Positions 1 through 10,561 of a stretch of 64,000 bases of DNA are shown piece after piece; positions within the stretch are counted from its first letter, which is position 1, and each line of letters begins with the position of its first letter. Origin of the DNA: Rhodospirillaceae bacterium (GTDB taxonomy: Bacteria > Pseudomonadota > Alphaproteobacteria > MPNO01 > UBA2964). The stretch spans positions 1 to 64,000 of the forward strand of contig PBIN01000009.1 in NCBI GenBank assembly GCA_002720855.1, given 5' to 3'. The notes beneath the pieces were generated by a model. The model saw only the letters and a program-made list of their open reading frames with translations. It ran no database searches and was not told the DNA's origin. A program made the position numbers and the translations under genes.

Positions 1-440
1 ACTTTATGGGCATCCAAATCAATTGAAACACCGGCATATTCTTTTTGCGATACAGCGCTCTGCATTTCGCTGCGGCGCAGCAATGCGTTGATCCGGGCAA
101 TCATTTCGCGGGGCGAATAGGGCTTGACGACATAATCGTCTGCGCCGGCTTCGAGGCCAAGAACGCGGTCGCTTTCTTCACCGCGTGCTGTGAGCATAAT
201 AATCGGTATTTTTTTCGTGTCATCGCGGCTGCGGAGGGCCCGGCACACTTCGATGCCAGAGCGTTCGGGCAACATCCAATCGACGACAGCGAGATCGGGT
301 AATTCTACATCGACCCGCGCTAACGCTTCTTCGCCGGTCACCGCTACGACCGTACGGAAACCACCTCTGTCCAAATTATAGCTCAGCATCTCGGCCAGCG
401 GCTCTTCATCTTCGACGATGAGAATTAATGGCGACATCAT
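1..440 (-). CDS. phoB: PhoB-type phosphate response regulator (3' end outside window)
   Basis: Reverse-strand reading from ATG at 440 gives an uninterrupted receiver domain that runs off the window start. It begins MMSPLILIVEDEEP, has the acidic pocket near residues 10-12, a phospho-acceptor Asp at about residue 54 in VVDWMLP, and the conserved lysine in VVKPYSPRE. The DNA-binding domain lies outside the window. It starts 34 bp after phoU on the same strand; phoU followed by phoB is the usual alphaproteobacterial order at the end of the pst operon, which supports PhoB over other OmpR-family regulators. PhoB activates the phosphate-starvation regulon when phosphorylated by PhoR. A second ATG at 437 is an alternative start. 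Confidence 0.85.
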   Translation of the reverse strand, partial: MMSPLILIVEDEEPLAEMLSYNLDRGGFRTVVAVTGEEALARVDVELPDLAVVDWMLPERSGIEVCRALRSRDDTKKIPIIMLTARGEESDRVLGLEAGADDYVVKPYSPREMIARINALLRRSEMQSAVSQKEYAGVSIDLDAHK

Positions 441-474
441 GGTTCCAATGTTACGCGAGTATATCTTAGCGCAT

Positions 475-1038
475 TCATTCCTTGGCCTCTATGTCGTCGG
501 TCAGCAGCCGATCAGTTCGCGTTTTGCGCGGGCGGTCTTCGCGCAACGGTTCGCCGGTGACCAGATAATACACTGTCTCGCAGACATTGGTGACATGATC
601 ACCCATACGTTCAATATTCTTGGCGATAAAAAGAACATGCGTGCAAGGAGTGATGCGGCTTGCATCTTCCATCATATATGTCAGGAGTTCGCGGAACAGG
701 CTGACATACATCTCGTCCACCTCTTTATCCGCGCGCCAAACCGCAACAGCCTTATTCGCGTCGCCTTCAATATAGGCGTCGACGACATTTTTAAGCATTG
801 CGATGACGGCGGTTCCCATTCTCGGGATAGAGTGGATCGGTCGAATTATTGTCCTTTCTTCAATTAGGGGTACGGTTCGGCGCGCCATATTGGTCGCGTA
901 ATCGGCAATTCTTTCAAGGTCAGACGATATTTTGATCGCAGCAACAACGTTGCGAAGATCCATCGCCATAGGCTGGCGCAGCGCCAGCAAGTTCATGGTT
1001 TGCTCATCAACAGCGTGATCCAAATCATCGATAGCCAT
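475..1038 (-). pseudogene. phoU: PhoU phosphate-signalling protein, N-terminus missing
   Basis: The 187-residue product matches the central and C-terminal part of PhoU: residues about 18-55 (LLALRQPMAMDLRNVVAAIK, then SDLERIADYATNMARR) and a second repeat with ERMGDHVTNVCE. Full PhoU proteins are about 230-240 residues. Here the first roughly 45 residues, which form the first helices of PhoU, are absent. An in-frame TGA lies six codons before the ATG, and the 86 bp up to the carA stop encode nothing PhoU-like in the frames checked. The gene follows carA instead of pstB. It is either a 5'-truncated remnant, a gene expressed from a new start, or an assembly joint. PhoU links the Pst transporter to PhoR and represses the Pho regulon when phosphate is plentiful. 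Confidence 0.75.
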
Positions 1039-1117
1039 AACGGACGGACTGTATCATCAGTGTTCGAAAATGCACGAATTCCGGAATAGCTTTGTGCTCA
1101 ATTGATGAAAATATATC

Positions 1118-1133
1118 CGCCGCCTAGGCGGCG
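1118..1133. repeat. 16-bp perfect palindrome at the carA stop codon
   Basis: The 16 bases centred on CTAG are self-complementary (CGCCGCCTAGGCGGCG) and include the carA TAG stop. In RNA this could form a GC-rich hairpin, but no strong T-run follows on the minus strand, so a terminator role is uncertain. Confidence 0.4.
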
Positions 1134-2287
1134 CCTTCGATCATCCCGACAAACTCTTCGAACAGATAGTGACTGTCCTGTGGTCCGGGTGAGGCCTCCG
1201 GATGGTATTGGACTGAAAATATCGGTTTTCCGTCGACCCGAATGCCTTCCAGAGAGCCGTCAAACAATGAGCTGTGGGTTTCTCTGATGCCCTCCGGCAG
1301 GCTGTCCCGCATTACAACGAAGCCATGATTTTGACTGGTAATTTCAACCTTGCCCGATTTCAAATCCTTCACGGGATGATTAGCACCGCGATGGCCGAGA
1401 TACATTTTCTCGGTTTCCGCGCCCAGGGCCAGCGACAAGAGCTGATGCCCGAGACAAATCCCGAATATTGGTTTTTCAGCGTCCAGCAGGTTTTGAATAA
1501 TGGGAACGGCATACTGACCGGTTGCTGCGGGATCACCTGGGCCATTGGAGAGAAATATTCCGTCTGGCTTTCGCTCCAGAATGTCATCTGCGCTACAATC
1601 AGCCGGAACAACCGATACCTTGCAGCCTGCCGAAGCAAGACACCTTAATATATTGTGTTTGGCGCCATAATCGATAGCGACAACATGATGTTTTGGAGCG
1701 TCCTGCTCTTTATATCCTTCCGCCAGCGACCAGCGCGATTGAGACCAGTCATATGGCTGGGTGCATGACACCTCGGCGGCGAGATCCATTCCATTAAGTC
1801 CCGACCATGCGCTGGCTTCCGATTTAAGGGAGGTCAGATCAAACTTTCCGTCAGGCGCATGGCAAATTGTGCCGGTTGGCGCACCGCCATCTCTAATCCG
1901 GCGGGTCAACTGTCTTGTGTCCAGCGCGGTAAGCCCGACCATGTTGTGCGATTTCAGCCAGGCATCGAGGGGTTTGGTTGCGCGCCAGTTGGACGGGCTG
2001 GTGATATCCCGTCGGAGAATGAGTCCCTGGGCGGCGGGCGTCACTGTTTCGACATCCTCTTCGTTGGTGCCGACATTGCCGATATGCGGAAAGGTAAAGG
2101 TAATGATCTGTCCGGCGTAGGAGGGGTCTGTCAGAATTTCCTGATACCCCGTCATGGAGGTGTTGAAGCAAACCTCCCCGATCGCCGACCCCGTTGCACC
2201 GATCCCATGCCCCCAAAATACGCTGCCATCGGCAAACACAAGCGCGCCGGTGGCATTATCTGGTTGGCGTGGCAAATCAGCCGACAT
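1124..2287 (-). CDS. carA: Carbamoyl-phosphate synthase small subunit
   Basis: This is the glutamine amidotransferase subunit of carbamoyl-phosphate synthase. It hydrolyses glutamine and channels ammonia to CarB for arginine and pyrimidine synthesis. From ATG 2287 it has 387 residues, the normal length, beginning MSADLPRQPDNATGALVFADG. The N-terminal CPSase small-chain domain (TGYQEILTDPSYAGQIITF) is followed by a class I GATase domain with the nucleophile motif GICLGHQLL and the catalytic His and Glu in VQYHPEASPGP. The open frame extends 38 codons further upstream to 2401, but that extension is not CarA-like. It is divergent from yqeY. A 14-bp palindrome lies about 20 bp before the start. 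carB is not in the window. Confidence 0.96.
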   Translation of the reverse strand: MSADLPRQPDNATGALVFADGSVFWGHGIGATGSAIGEVCFNTSMTGYQEILTDPSYAGQIITFTFPHIGNVGTNEEDVETVTPAAQGLILRRDITSPSNWRATKPLDAWLKSHNMVGLTALDTRQLTRRIRDGGAPTGTICHAPDGKFDLTSLKSEASAWSGLNGMDLAAEVSCTQPYDWSQSRWSLAEGYKEQDAPKHHVVAIDYGAKHNILRCLASAGCKVSVVPADCSADDILERKPDGIFLSNGPGDPAATGQYAVPIIQNLLDAEKPIFGICLGHQLLSLALGAETEKMYLGHRGANHPVKDLKSGKVEITSQNHGFVVMRDSLPEGIRETHSSLFDGSLEGIRVDGKPIFSVQYHPEASPGPQDSHYLFEEFVGMIEGAA

Positions 2288-2305
2288 TCTTGGTCTCAAA
2301 TTTTG

Positions 2306-2319
2306 GGGGAAATTTCCCC
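2306..2319. promoter_or_regulatory. 14-bp palindrome upstream of carA
   Basis: GGGGAAATTTCCCC is perfectly self-complementary and sits 19-32 bp upstream of the carA ATG, in the 197-bp divergent carA/yqeY intergenic region. It could be an operator or form a hairpin in the carA leader. No known binding protein is assigned. Confidence 0.35.
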
Positions 2320-2484
2320 TTAAAAAATGCTTTGAGCTTAGATACGGGATGCCGGGCGGTTGGTCAATGAGAGATTGATCAAAATTATCATTTGTTATCA
2401 ATAACTTATAAAATAACAGAATGTTGCTTCCCCGAAGCGATTCCTGTAGGGTTCCGCCTTCCGATCACCACAAATATCATTCAT

Positions 2485-2946
2485 ATGCTTCGCGAAGAAA
2501 TCAGCAGCGCTCTAAAGTCTGCGATGAAAGCCAAGAAATCCGAATGTGTTTCGACCATCCGGCTCATTCTCGCCGCGATTAAAGATCGCGATATTGCATC
2601 CCGTACTGGCGGCGATTCCGATGGAATCTCTGATGATGAGATTATGAAAGTGTTGCAGACCATGGTGAAGCAGCGCCAGGAAAGCATTAAAATGTATGAG
2701 CAGGGCGGTCGGCCTGAACTGGCGAAACAGGAGGCCGATGAAATCGTAATCATTCAGGAGTTCTTGCCGGAGCAACTGTCAGAAGAGGAAATTGCAGCAA
2801 TCGTAAATGCGGCCATAGAGGAACTTGGGGCGGAGAGTCTCAAAGATATGGGGCGTATGATGGCCCATCTGCGGGAGAACCATGCCGGTTCAATGGACTT
2901 TGGTAAAGCAAGCGGCATTCTAAAACAAAGACTCGGGGGCGCTTGA
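2485..2946 (+). CDS. yqeY: GatB/YqeY domain protein
   Basis: This 153-residue protein begins MLREEISSALKSAMKAKK and matches the YqeY family, which resembles the C-terminal tRNA-interacting helical domain of the GatB amidotransferase subunit. Typical features are TIRLILAAIKDRDI near the N-terminus, the stretch around VIIQEFLPEQLSEEEI, and a C-terminal MGRMMAHLRENHAG segment. The function of free-standing YqeY is not established; a link to tRNA-dependent amidation is inferred from the domain only. The start at ATG 2485 gives the family's usual length; an in-frame upstream ATG at 2392 would add a non-conserved stretch. It lies 63 bp before dnaG, as in many alphaproteobacteria. Confidence 0.9.
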   Translation: MLREEISSALKSAMKAKKSECVSTIRLILAAIKDRDIASRTGGDSDGISDDEIMKVLQTMVKQRQESIKMYEQGGRPELAKQEADEIVIIQEFLPEQLSEEEIAAIVNAAIEELGAESLKDMGRMMAHLRENHAGSMDFGKASGILKQRLGGA

Positions 2947-3009
2947 CGGCAAGCCATATGAGGCGTGGAATAGAGTTCGCGCTTTACGGACTGCAGGGAA
3001 CCGCGCTGG

Positions 3010-5019
3010 ATGGCTTTTCCGCCACATTTTCTCGATGAATTACGTAGCCGGGTTGGTCTCTCTGACCTGATTGGCAGGCGCGTTAAATTAATTCGCAAAG
3101 GTCGGGAACATACCGGTCTGTGCCCGTTCCATTCCGAGAAAACCCCCAGCTTCACGGTCAGCGATGAGAAAGGTTTTTTCCATTGTTTCGGGTGTGGCGC
3201 GCATGGCGACATCATCGGATTTGTAATGCGCACGGAAAATCTGTCTTTTCCGGAAGCTGTGCAGCGGTTGGCGGATGAGGCAGGCGTCGCAGTGCCGGAA
3301 ATGTCACCCGAAGAACGCCAGACCGCCCAACGTCAGGCGAGTCTTTTGCAAGTCATGGAAGAAGCGTGTGCCTATTTCGAGAAAAGCCTTCGGAGTCCCG
3401 CCGGTCAATCCGGTCTTAACTATCTAAAGGAGCGTGGCCTCGATGAAGCAACGATTGCCAATTTCCGGCTGGGGTTCGCCCCCGATAACAGGTGCGGGAT
3501 CAAGACGGCATTACTTGGCCAGACAATCACCGAAACACAGCTGATCGATGGTGGTCTCCTGATCAAACCGGATGACCCTGCGCGGCGCGATCAATCGTCC
3601 TATGACAGGTTCCGCGGCCGGGTGACTTTTCCTATTACCGACAGGCGCGGGCGGGTGATCGCCTTTGGTGCCCGCACCTTGGGGGATAACCAGCCAAAAT
3701 ATCTCAACTCGCCTGACACGCCGCTTTTCCACAAAGGACAGGTGCTATACGGGCTCGCAAATGCCTGGTCTGCCTCGCGTGATGAAAACCGCGTCGTCGT
3801 CGCGGAAGGGTATATGGATGTCATTGCGCTGGTTCAGGCCGGAATCAAAGCGTCGGTGGCACCGCTTGGCACAGCGCTGACAGAGAGCCAGATTGCGCTC
3901 TTATGGCGCATGACGCCGGAACCCATCCTCTGTTTCGATGGTGATAATGCTGGTATCCGCGCGGCCAATCGGGCCGCTGAACGCGCCCTGCCAATGCTCA
4001 AGCCCGGATATTCGCTGCGCTTCGTGACACTGCCGGCGGGTGAAGATCCGGATACTCTAATTGAGAAGCAGGGTGTCGCCGCCATGGAAGCGCTGCTTAA
4101 CGACGCCCGCCCGCTGGATCGGGTTATCTGGGATATGGAAACCGCCGGTCAGATGCTCGATACGCCGGAGAGATTTGCGGGACTGGAATACCGTCTTGAA
4201 CAGCGCGCCCGGGCGATTGCCGATGATAAGGTGCAGTATCAGTATCTCGACGCCTTCCGCGGCCGGGTCCGCGATCTGAAATATCAGTCTCGTCAGGCGA
4301 AATTCAGCAATCAAAACAGACGAAAAAGCGAGTTCAGGCGGCGAGATGGAAAATTCGGCTCAAATCGCTTCGATTCCACGCCTGCAATGCCATCACCGCC
4401 ATTGGTCGCACCGGAGGCTCTGAACAAACGTCGTGAGCAGGGAATTTTGGCCGCCCTCATTAACCATTGGACACTCATGGACGAGTTTGCCGAAACTGTT
4501 GGCACGCTTGATTTTTTCGATGCTGACCTTGACAAGTTACGGCAAGAAATTCTATTGCTCTACGGCTTAACGCCTGACCTTGACTCCGATGGGGTGCGTA
4601 ACCACCTTCAGGAGAAAGGATTCGCTGCGCAGTTGCAGTCGATTCTGGCCCCGGAAGTGTATATCCATGCGGGGTTTGCACGGGCAGAAGCGGAGACCGT
4701 TGCCGTTCGGCTGGGACTGGCTGAAATGGTTGAGGGTCTTAGGGAAGAAGGCCGGCGGGCAGATTTGGCAGAGGCAGAGCGGACCTATGCTGAAAACCCG
4801 ACGGAGGAGAACTGGTCGAGGCTACAGGAGTGTATGGTAACGGCGCACCACCAGAACCAGATTAACCGGGATAAAACATATCCGGACTCGGTAACAGGTG
4901 GCGGTGCAACGAACCAGACTCAAAACATGGCGCAGAACACGGACCAAAAAACCGATTCAAATGATAAGAGCGACAATGGTTCGGGTGCGTCTGGTAAGGA
5001 TTTGGAAATAAATTTTTAA
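3010..5019 (+). CDS. dnaG: DNA primase
   Basis: DnaG makes the RNA primers for chromosomal replication. The 669-residue protein has an N-terminal CHC2 zinc finger with ligands C38, H41, C59 and C62 (GLCPFHSEKTPSF and HCFGCGAHGD). The RNA polymerase core follows, with a TOPRIM domain: EGYMD with E266, and CFDGDNAG with D310 and D312, which bind catalytic metal ions. The C-terminal helicase-binding region is poorly conserved, as is normal, and ends in an Asn/Gln/Asp-rich tail of about 40 residues. The gene sits between yqeY and rpoD, the classical macromolecular-synthesis arrangement, and is probably co-transcribed with yqeY. Confidence 0.97.
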   Translation: MAFPPHFLDELRSRVGLSDLIGRRVKLIRKGREHTGLCPFHSEKTPSFTVSDEKGFFHCFGCGAHGDIIGFVMRTENLSFPEAVQRLADEAGVAVPEMSPEERQTAQRQASLLQVMEEACAYFEKSLRSPAGQSGLNYLKERGLDEATIANFRLGFAPDNRCGIKTALLGQTITETQLIDGGLLIKPDDPARRDQSSYDRFRGRVTFPITDRRGRVIAFGARTLGDNQPKYLNSPDTPLFHKGQVLYGLANAWSASRDENRVVVAEGYMDVIALVQAGIKASVAPLGTALTESQIALLWRMTPEPILCFDGDNAGIRAANRAAERALPMLKPGYSLRFVTLPAGEDPDTLIEKQGVAAMEALLNDARPLDRVIWDMETAGQMLDTPERFAGLEYRLEQRARAIADDKVQYQYLDAFRGRVRDLKYQSRQAKFSNQNRRKSEFRRRDGKFGSNRFDSTPAMPSPPLVAPEALNKRREQGILAALINHWTLMDEFAETVGTLDFFDADLDKLRQEILLLYGLTPDLDSDGVRNHLQEKGFAAQLQSILAPEVYIHAGFARAEAETVAVRLGLAEMVEGLREEGRRADLAEAERTYAENPTEENWSRLQECMVTAHHQNQINRDKTYPDSVTGGGATNQTQNMAQNTDQKTDSNDKSDNGSGASGKDLEINF

Positions 5020-5218
5020 GAGACTGTTGACCATATTCGGCGCGGCGATTCCTTGGATTCCTACCAGCGACGAACTTTAGATAAATGGTCCGGCCTCTTG
5101 AGAGCGGATTGAGAGACGATAAGACAACAAAAATTGGCCAGCCGTCGCAAACAGTACAGGACGGCTAAATACAGAGTAGCCTTGGCCAGGCCGGAATTAT
5201 GTGGAGCGCGTGACCCTC

Positions 5219-7210
<1,992 letters not shown>

Positions 7211-7391
7211 ACGATCCAGTCAGCCGCGCCGATTGTTGCGTACCAGCGTTTGCTAACCGTTTGGATTCCCAGGAGAATACTATCAGAACGTTGCAGTCCG
7301 TTCAGCTGGGTCTTACCATTTCATGCCGTGCTATTTGTCAACGACACTGAAAACCCAACTACCCGATATAATTGCTGTGGAAGAATCGGCG

Positions 7392-7709
7392 TTATGTAAA
7401 ACTCAATACCAACGCCCCTAATACCGTGACCGCGACATAGACCCGCGCTTTGCCGACGGGGGTTTCGGGATTCGGAATGGTTTCCAGCTTCGCCGCGGCG
7501 CGGATGACGCCGATGGTGACCAGCAGGTTATAGGGCAGCGAGACGCCATAGCCGACGACGGCGGCGGCGATCAGCAAATCCTGCGTCGCCAGGATCAGAA
7601 AACCAAGCGTTGTTGCGAGGTTGATCAGCAGCCCGACCATGACCGCCCAGGTCCAGAACGCGCGTTCCAGCGGCACGGTGCCTTTATGAAGATGCAGAAG
7701 ATCACGCAT
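7392..7709 (-). CDS. Small membrane protein, unknown function
   Basis: The 105-residue product from ATG 7709 begins MRDLLHLHKGTVPLERAFWTW and has three hydrophobic stretches likely to span the membrane: residues about 20-42, 46-70 and 86-104. A TTG 17 codons upstream (7760) would overlap the nitroreductase gene and is less likely. It resembles small integral membrane proteins annotated only as hypothetical. It lies directly downstream of a nitroreductase gene on the same strand and may be co-transcribed. No function is assigned. Confidence 0.65.
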   Translation of the reverse strand: MRDLLHLHKGTVPLERAFWTWAVMVGLLINLATTLGFLILATQDLLIAAAVVGYGVSLPYNLLVTIGVIRAAAKLETIPNPETPVGKARVYVAVTVLGALVLSFT

Positions 7710-7747
7710 GAAGGGCTCAGTTCTAACTTTAGGACCGGCGCCGCCTC

Positions 7748-8404
7748 CTAGGTGGGCCAAGGTGTGTCGAAATTATCGAGGAACGCAATCTCGCTTACCG
7801 GAATACGTCGCGTCGGGCCGAATTTGCCCATCGGATAGCCGATAGGGAGGATGGCAAACGAGCCAAAATTCTCCGGCAGGCCCAAGAGCTTCTCGACCTC
7901 TTCGCGGAAGACGAGATGCCGTGCGGTGAGCGTCGCGCCGAGCCCGAGTGCGCGGGCGGCGAGCAGCATGTTCTGCACCGCCGGGTATACCGAAGCGCCG
8001 GTCGCGGCGGCGTCCGAATGGGCATCCTCTGCGCAGGCGACGATCCATACCGGCGCTTCGTGAAAATGATCGGTGAGATATTCAATCGCCTTCTCGTTGC
8101 GGTGATGCTGGTCGAGCGCCGGGCCTGGCTCCTTGGGCGCATGCGCATCGTGGCGCGGCTTTTGCACCTCGTCATAGGCGCGCTTGTAATAATGCTGAAC
8201 CGCCTTTTTGACCTCGGCATCCTTGATCACGAGAAAGCGCCATTTTTGTGTGTTGCCACCATTGGGCGCGCAAATCCCTGCCTCGAGTATTTTGGTGATC
8301 AGCGCATCCGGCACCGGGTCGGGCTTGAGCCGCCGCATGGCGCGCATGCTGCGCTGAATATCGAACAGATCGGTGCTGCTCAGGTCTATTTCTTGATCGG
8401 TCAT
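7748..8404 (-). CDS. Nitroreductase family protein
   Basis: This is a flavin-dependent reductase of the nitroreductase fold, likely an FMN-binding dimer using NAD(P)H. The 218 residues from ATG 8404 show the family start (FDIQRSMRAMRRLKPDPVPDALITKILEAG), the flavin-contacting CAPNGGNTQKWRFLVI, and the later AVQNMLLAARALGLGATLT and FAILPIGYPMGKFGPT segments. A GGGAG Shine-Dalgarno sequence lies just before ATG 8404, which is why this start is preferred over one seven codons upstream. The true substrate cannot be read from sequence; members reduce nitro compounds, quinones or enones. It precedes a small membrane protein gene. Confidence 0.88.
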   Translation of the reverse strand: MTDQEIDLSSTDLFDIQRSMRAMRRLKPDPVPDALITKILEAGICAPNGGNTQKWRFLVIKDAEVKKAVQHYYKRAYDEVQKPRHDAHAPKEPGPALDQHHRNEKAIEYLTDHFHEAPVWIVACAEDAHSDAAATGASVYPAVQNMLLAARALGLGATLTARHLVFREEVEKLLGLPENFGSFAILPIGYPMGKFGPTRRIPVSEIAFLDNFDTPWPT

Positions 8405-8478
8405 CCGGTTTCTCCCTTGTGCCAATAGCGTAGCGGGAGAGGGTGGTTCCTGCCAAGAGTGAGACGGTCTAGCGAAGG

Positions 8479-8814
8479 CTATCTGGTAGGAGTGAAGCGC
8501 TTGGTAAACACACTCATCGCCAAGGTGCGCTCGCCGGCCTGGATTACCCGATGCTGATATTGATAGGCGAGCAGAAACCGCACATGTCGGATGCCAAACT
8601 CATCCGCCTTGACGTCAAGCACACTGGCGAGCTCGGTCATGTTGCGTTCGGTGACATGGCGATAAAGCGTGCCCGGCTCAAAACCTGATGTGAGGAGCGG
8701 GTTTGGCGTGCGCGGATAGGGCCCAAGCCCCAAGAGCATATTGAGGATTTTGGAAATCATCCCTTCGGTTCTTTGCGGTGTTTTGGTTGCGGGCCGGTTG
8801 GCAGGAGAGGCCAT
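8479..8814 (-). CDS. Conserved-looking hypothetical protein
   Basis: The 111-residue protein is preceded by a good ribosome-binding sequence (AAAGGA) before ATG 8814. It has a basic, Pro/Thr-rich N-terminus followed by a compact region containing NMTELASVLDVKADEFGIRHVRFLLAYQYQHR. No domain was recognised and no signal peptide or membrane span is evident. The codon pattern and ribosome-binding site support a real gene. It lies 74 bp upstream of the nitroreductase gene on the same strand. Confidence 0.55.
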   Translation of the reverse strand: MASPANRPATKTPQRTEGMISKILNMLLGLGPYPRTPNPLLTSGFEPGTLYRHVTERNMTELASVLDVKADEFGIRHVRFLLAYQYQHRVIQAGERTLAMSVFTKRFTPTR

Positions 8815-8984
8815 GGGAAATCCTTTGATTGGTTGAGACTTTCCTATCGCAGCCGCATCGGGTGCCGGTGTGACAATTTCAGGGCAATTTATGGGCGGAC
8901 AGCAATTCTAGTTGGGCGCAAGCGTCGGCTTGACCCGAATAGGCGGGTGCGCGAAAACAGGGTCCGCGCTTTCGCGGAACGGTG

Positions 8985-9061
8985 GGGCCTGTAGCTCAAC
9001 TGGTTAGAGCAGGCCGCTCATAACGGTCTGGTTGCAGGTTCGAGTCCTGCCGGGCCCACCA
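8985..9061 (+). tRNA. tRNA with CAU anticodon, probably tRNA-Ile2
   Basis: A full 77-nt cloverleaf is visible. The acceptor stem GGGCCTG pairs with CGGGCCC, the D-loop has AGCTCAACTGGTTAGAGC, the anticodon loop is CTCATAA with CAT, the T-arm contains GGTTCGAGTCC, and the 3' CCA is encoded. CAU tRNAs can be elongator Met, initiator Met or lysidine-modified Ile. The initiator is excluded because the first acceptor pair is G-C. The overall sequence looks more like tRNA-Ile2, which TilS modifies to read AUA, but elongator Met is not ruled out. A short T-run follows the CCA. Confidence 0.92.
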
Positions 9062-9087
9062 TTTTTCTGTTTACGCGTTGCCGCCCG

Positions 9088-9162
9088 CCAACCCAACGCG
9101 TCAAAAAATCCCCGGGATGGCATCAGGAACAAACCGCCGTCCAACCCAACGCGTCAAAAAAT
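9088..9162. repeat. 22-bp direct repeat, two copies, after the tRNA
   Basis: A 22-base unit beginning CCAACCCAACGCGTC and ending in AAAAAAT occurs at 9088-9109 and again, identically, at 9141-9162, a 53-bp period. Both copies lie in the 311-bp gap between the tRNA gene and the RTX gene. No integrase or second tRNA-end copy is nearby, so an attachment site is not supported. Nothing else was recognised in this gap. Confidence 0.75.
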
Positions 9163-9372
9163 ACCCCCGAAGGAAACAGATATATCGAGCGCCTTCTTAT
9201 CGAAATGGATATTCGATTATCCTGAAATCACCACCAACCGCTGCGCCCATAAATAGTAAATCCGCGAGTGTTAACCTCTTCGAGATTTACAACCCTGTAC
9301 AATTCTATATAGGCTGACGCCAACAAAACGAGTCCGGTAGGCGAGATCGCCGGGCTAAGGGAGACTCGGCAA

Positions 9373-9449
9373 ATGCCTCGCGGCGACGAGACGGAGGAAC
9401 TCGCACCTGAGGGTGCGGCATCGGAACAGGGTCCCGATACGGGCATTCT
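9373..9449 (+). other. Probable out-of-frame N-terminus of the RTX gene
   Basis: ATG 9373 has a strong Shine-Dalgarno sequence (GGGAGA) and encodes MPRGDETEELAPEG and then DTGIL before running into a non-RTX frame. Removing two bases at the TGTG around 9449-9452 would join it directly to the RTX frame as DTGIL-SGDGDD. The downstream RTX frame has no convincing ribosome-binding site of its own. This is therefore likely the true start of the gene, separated from the rest by a frameshift. Confidence 0.5.
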
Positions 9450-10409
9450 GTGTCTGGCGATGGTGACGATATCGTTGATGGTGGCGCCGGTAACGACACT
9501 ATTGAAGGCGATGACGGTAACGATTCGCTCTCAGGTGGGGATGGAATTGATACACTCTACGGCAATGACGATAATGATACTCTGCGCGGCAACGATGGTG
9601 ACGACTCACTAAACGGTGGCAACGGCGACGATACTCTGATCGGCGGCGCTGGTGCCGATGCGATCAATGGTGACGCCGGAACAGGCTGGGCAAGTTATAT
9701 TGACTCAACGGTTGGGGTAACGGCTGATATTTCCGGTGGGGTCGCCGGAACCAACGATGCTTTGGGTGACACCTATACCAATATCGAAAATCTGCGCGGT
9801 ACGCTTTATGGCGATACCTTGTATGGCAACAGTGGTGCCAACCTATTCTGGGCGGAATCTGGCGATGACACCGTTTACGGTGGAGCTGGTAACGATACGA
9901 TTCATGGATCAAATGGTGTCGACACGCTTTATGGTGATGACGGTAACGACTACCTGCACGGTGGCAACGATAATGACACCCTCACTGGCGGGTTAGGAGA
10001 CGATAATCTCTACGGCAACGCAGGTGACGACACCTACAGCTTCGATAGGGGCGACGGCGGCGACAATATCTATAACACGGGCGAGTCGTCTTCGAACGAT
10101 AAGGTATCGTTCGCGGTTGGCGTCGATGAAGACCAGCTTTGGTTCCAGCAGATCGGCAACGATCTTCGGGCTCGAATTATTGGCACCAATGACTTTGTCC
10201 AAATTAAGGACTGGTATGTTGGAACCGATAACAGGCTCGATTTCGAAGTATCGGATGGCTCAGACCTAGTAGCGGCAGATGTTCAGAATCTGGTCAATGC
10301 GATGGCGTCCTTCTCAGTACCTGCGGTCGGCGACACAGAATTGAGTGACACATTCTCCGGCCAGGATCTGACGGATCTCAATAATGCGATCACTGCCAAT
10401 TGGACCTAA
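9450..10409 (+). CDS. RTX (haemolysin-type) calcium-binding protein, 5' frameshifted
   Basis: The 319-residue frame, opened by GTG 9450, has nine or more glycine- and aspartate-rich nonapeptides (GGAGNDTIEG, GNDGDDSLNGG, GGAGNDTIHG and so on). These form a calcium-bound parallel beta-roll. A short non-repeat insert lies at about residues 78-115. The C-terminal part (DQLWFQQIGNDLRARIIGTNDFVQIKDWY, then LVAADVQNLVNAMASF) resembles the conserved tail domain of RTX proteins. Such proteins are usually exported by type I secretion through an uncleaved C-terminal signal. No enzymatic domain is present. The N-terminus appears to be in another frame (see 9373-9449), so the intact protein would be about 345 residues. 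Confidence 0.8.
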   Translation: MSGDGDDIVDGGAGNDTIEGDDGNDSLSGGDGIDTLYGNDDNDTLRGNDGDDSLNGGNGDDTLIGGAGADAINGDAGTGWASYIDSTVGVTADISGGVAGTNDALGDTYTNIENLRGTLYGDTLYGNSGANLFWAESGDDTVYGGAGNDTIHGSNGVDTLYGDDGNDYLHGGNDNDTLTGGLGDDNLYGNAGDDTYSFDRGDGGDNIYNTGESSSNDKVSFAVGVDEDQLWFQQIGNDLRARIIGTNDFVQIKDWYVGTDNRLDFEVSDGSDLVAADVQNLVNAMASFSVPAVGDTELSDTFSGQDLTDLNNAITANWT

Positions 10410-10561
10410 GTAACAGATATAAAGGTAGTTCTTGTGTAGGTAGGATAATTCGTTGATGAGCGGCTGATGTTGCAGATAATTAGGCCGACGCTTTTCGCAT
10501 TGCCCCTTCTCTAGCGACGTAAAATCCTTCACCATGGTTGCCTTGATGAAGGGCGCCAATA

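Noticed and set aside
9088-9162. CRISPR array
   Set aside because: Only two repeat copies, no further spacers and no cas genes.
8985-9162. tRNA-associated integration site
   Set aside because: No integrase gene and no copy of the tRNA 3' end downstream; only an unrelated direct repeat.
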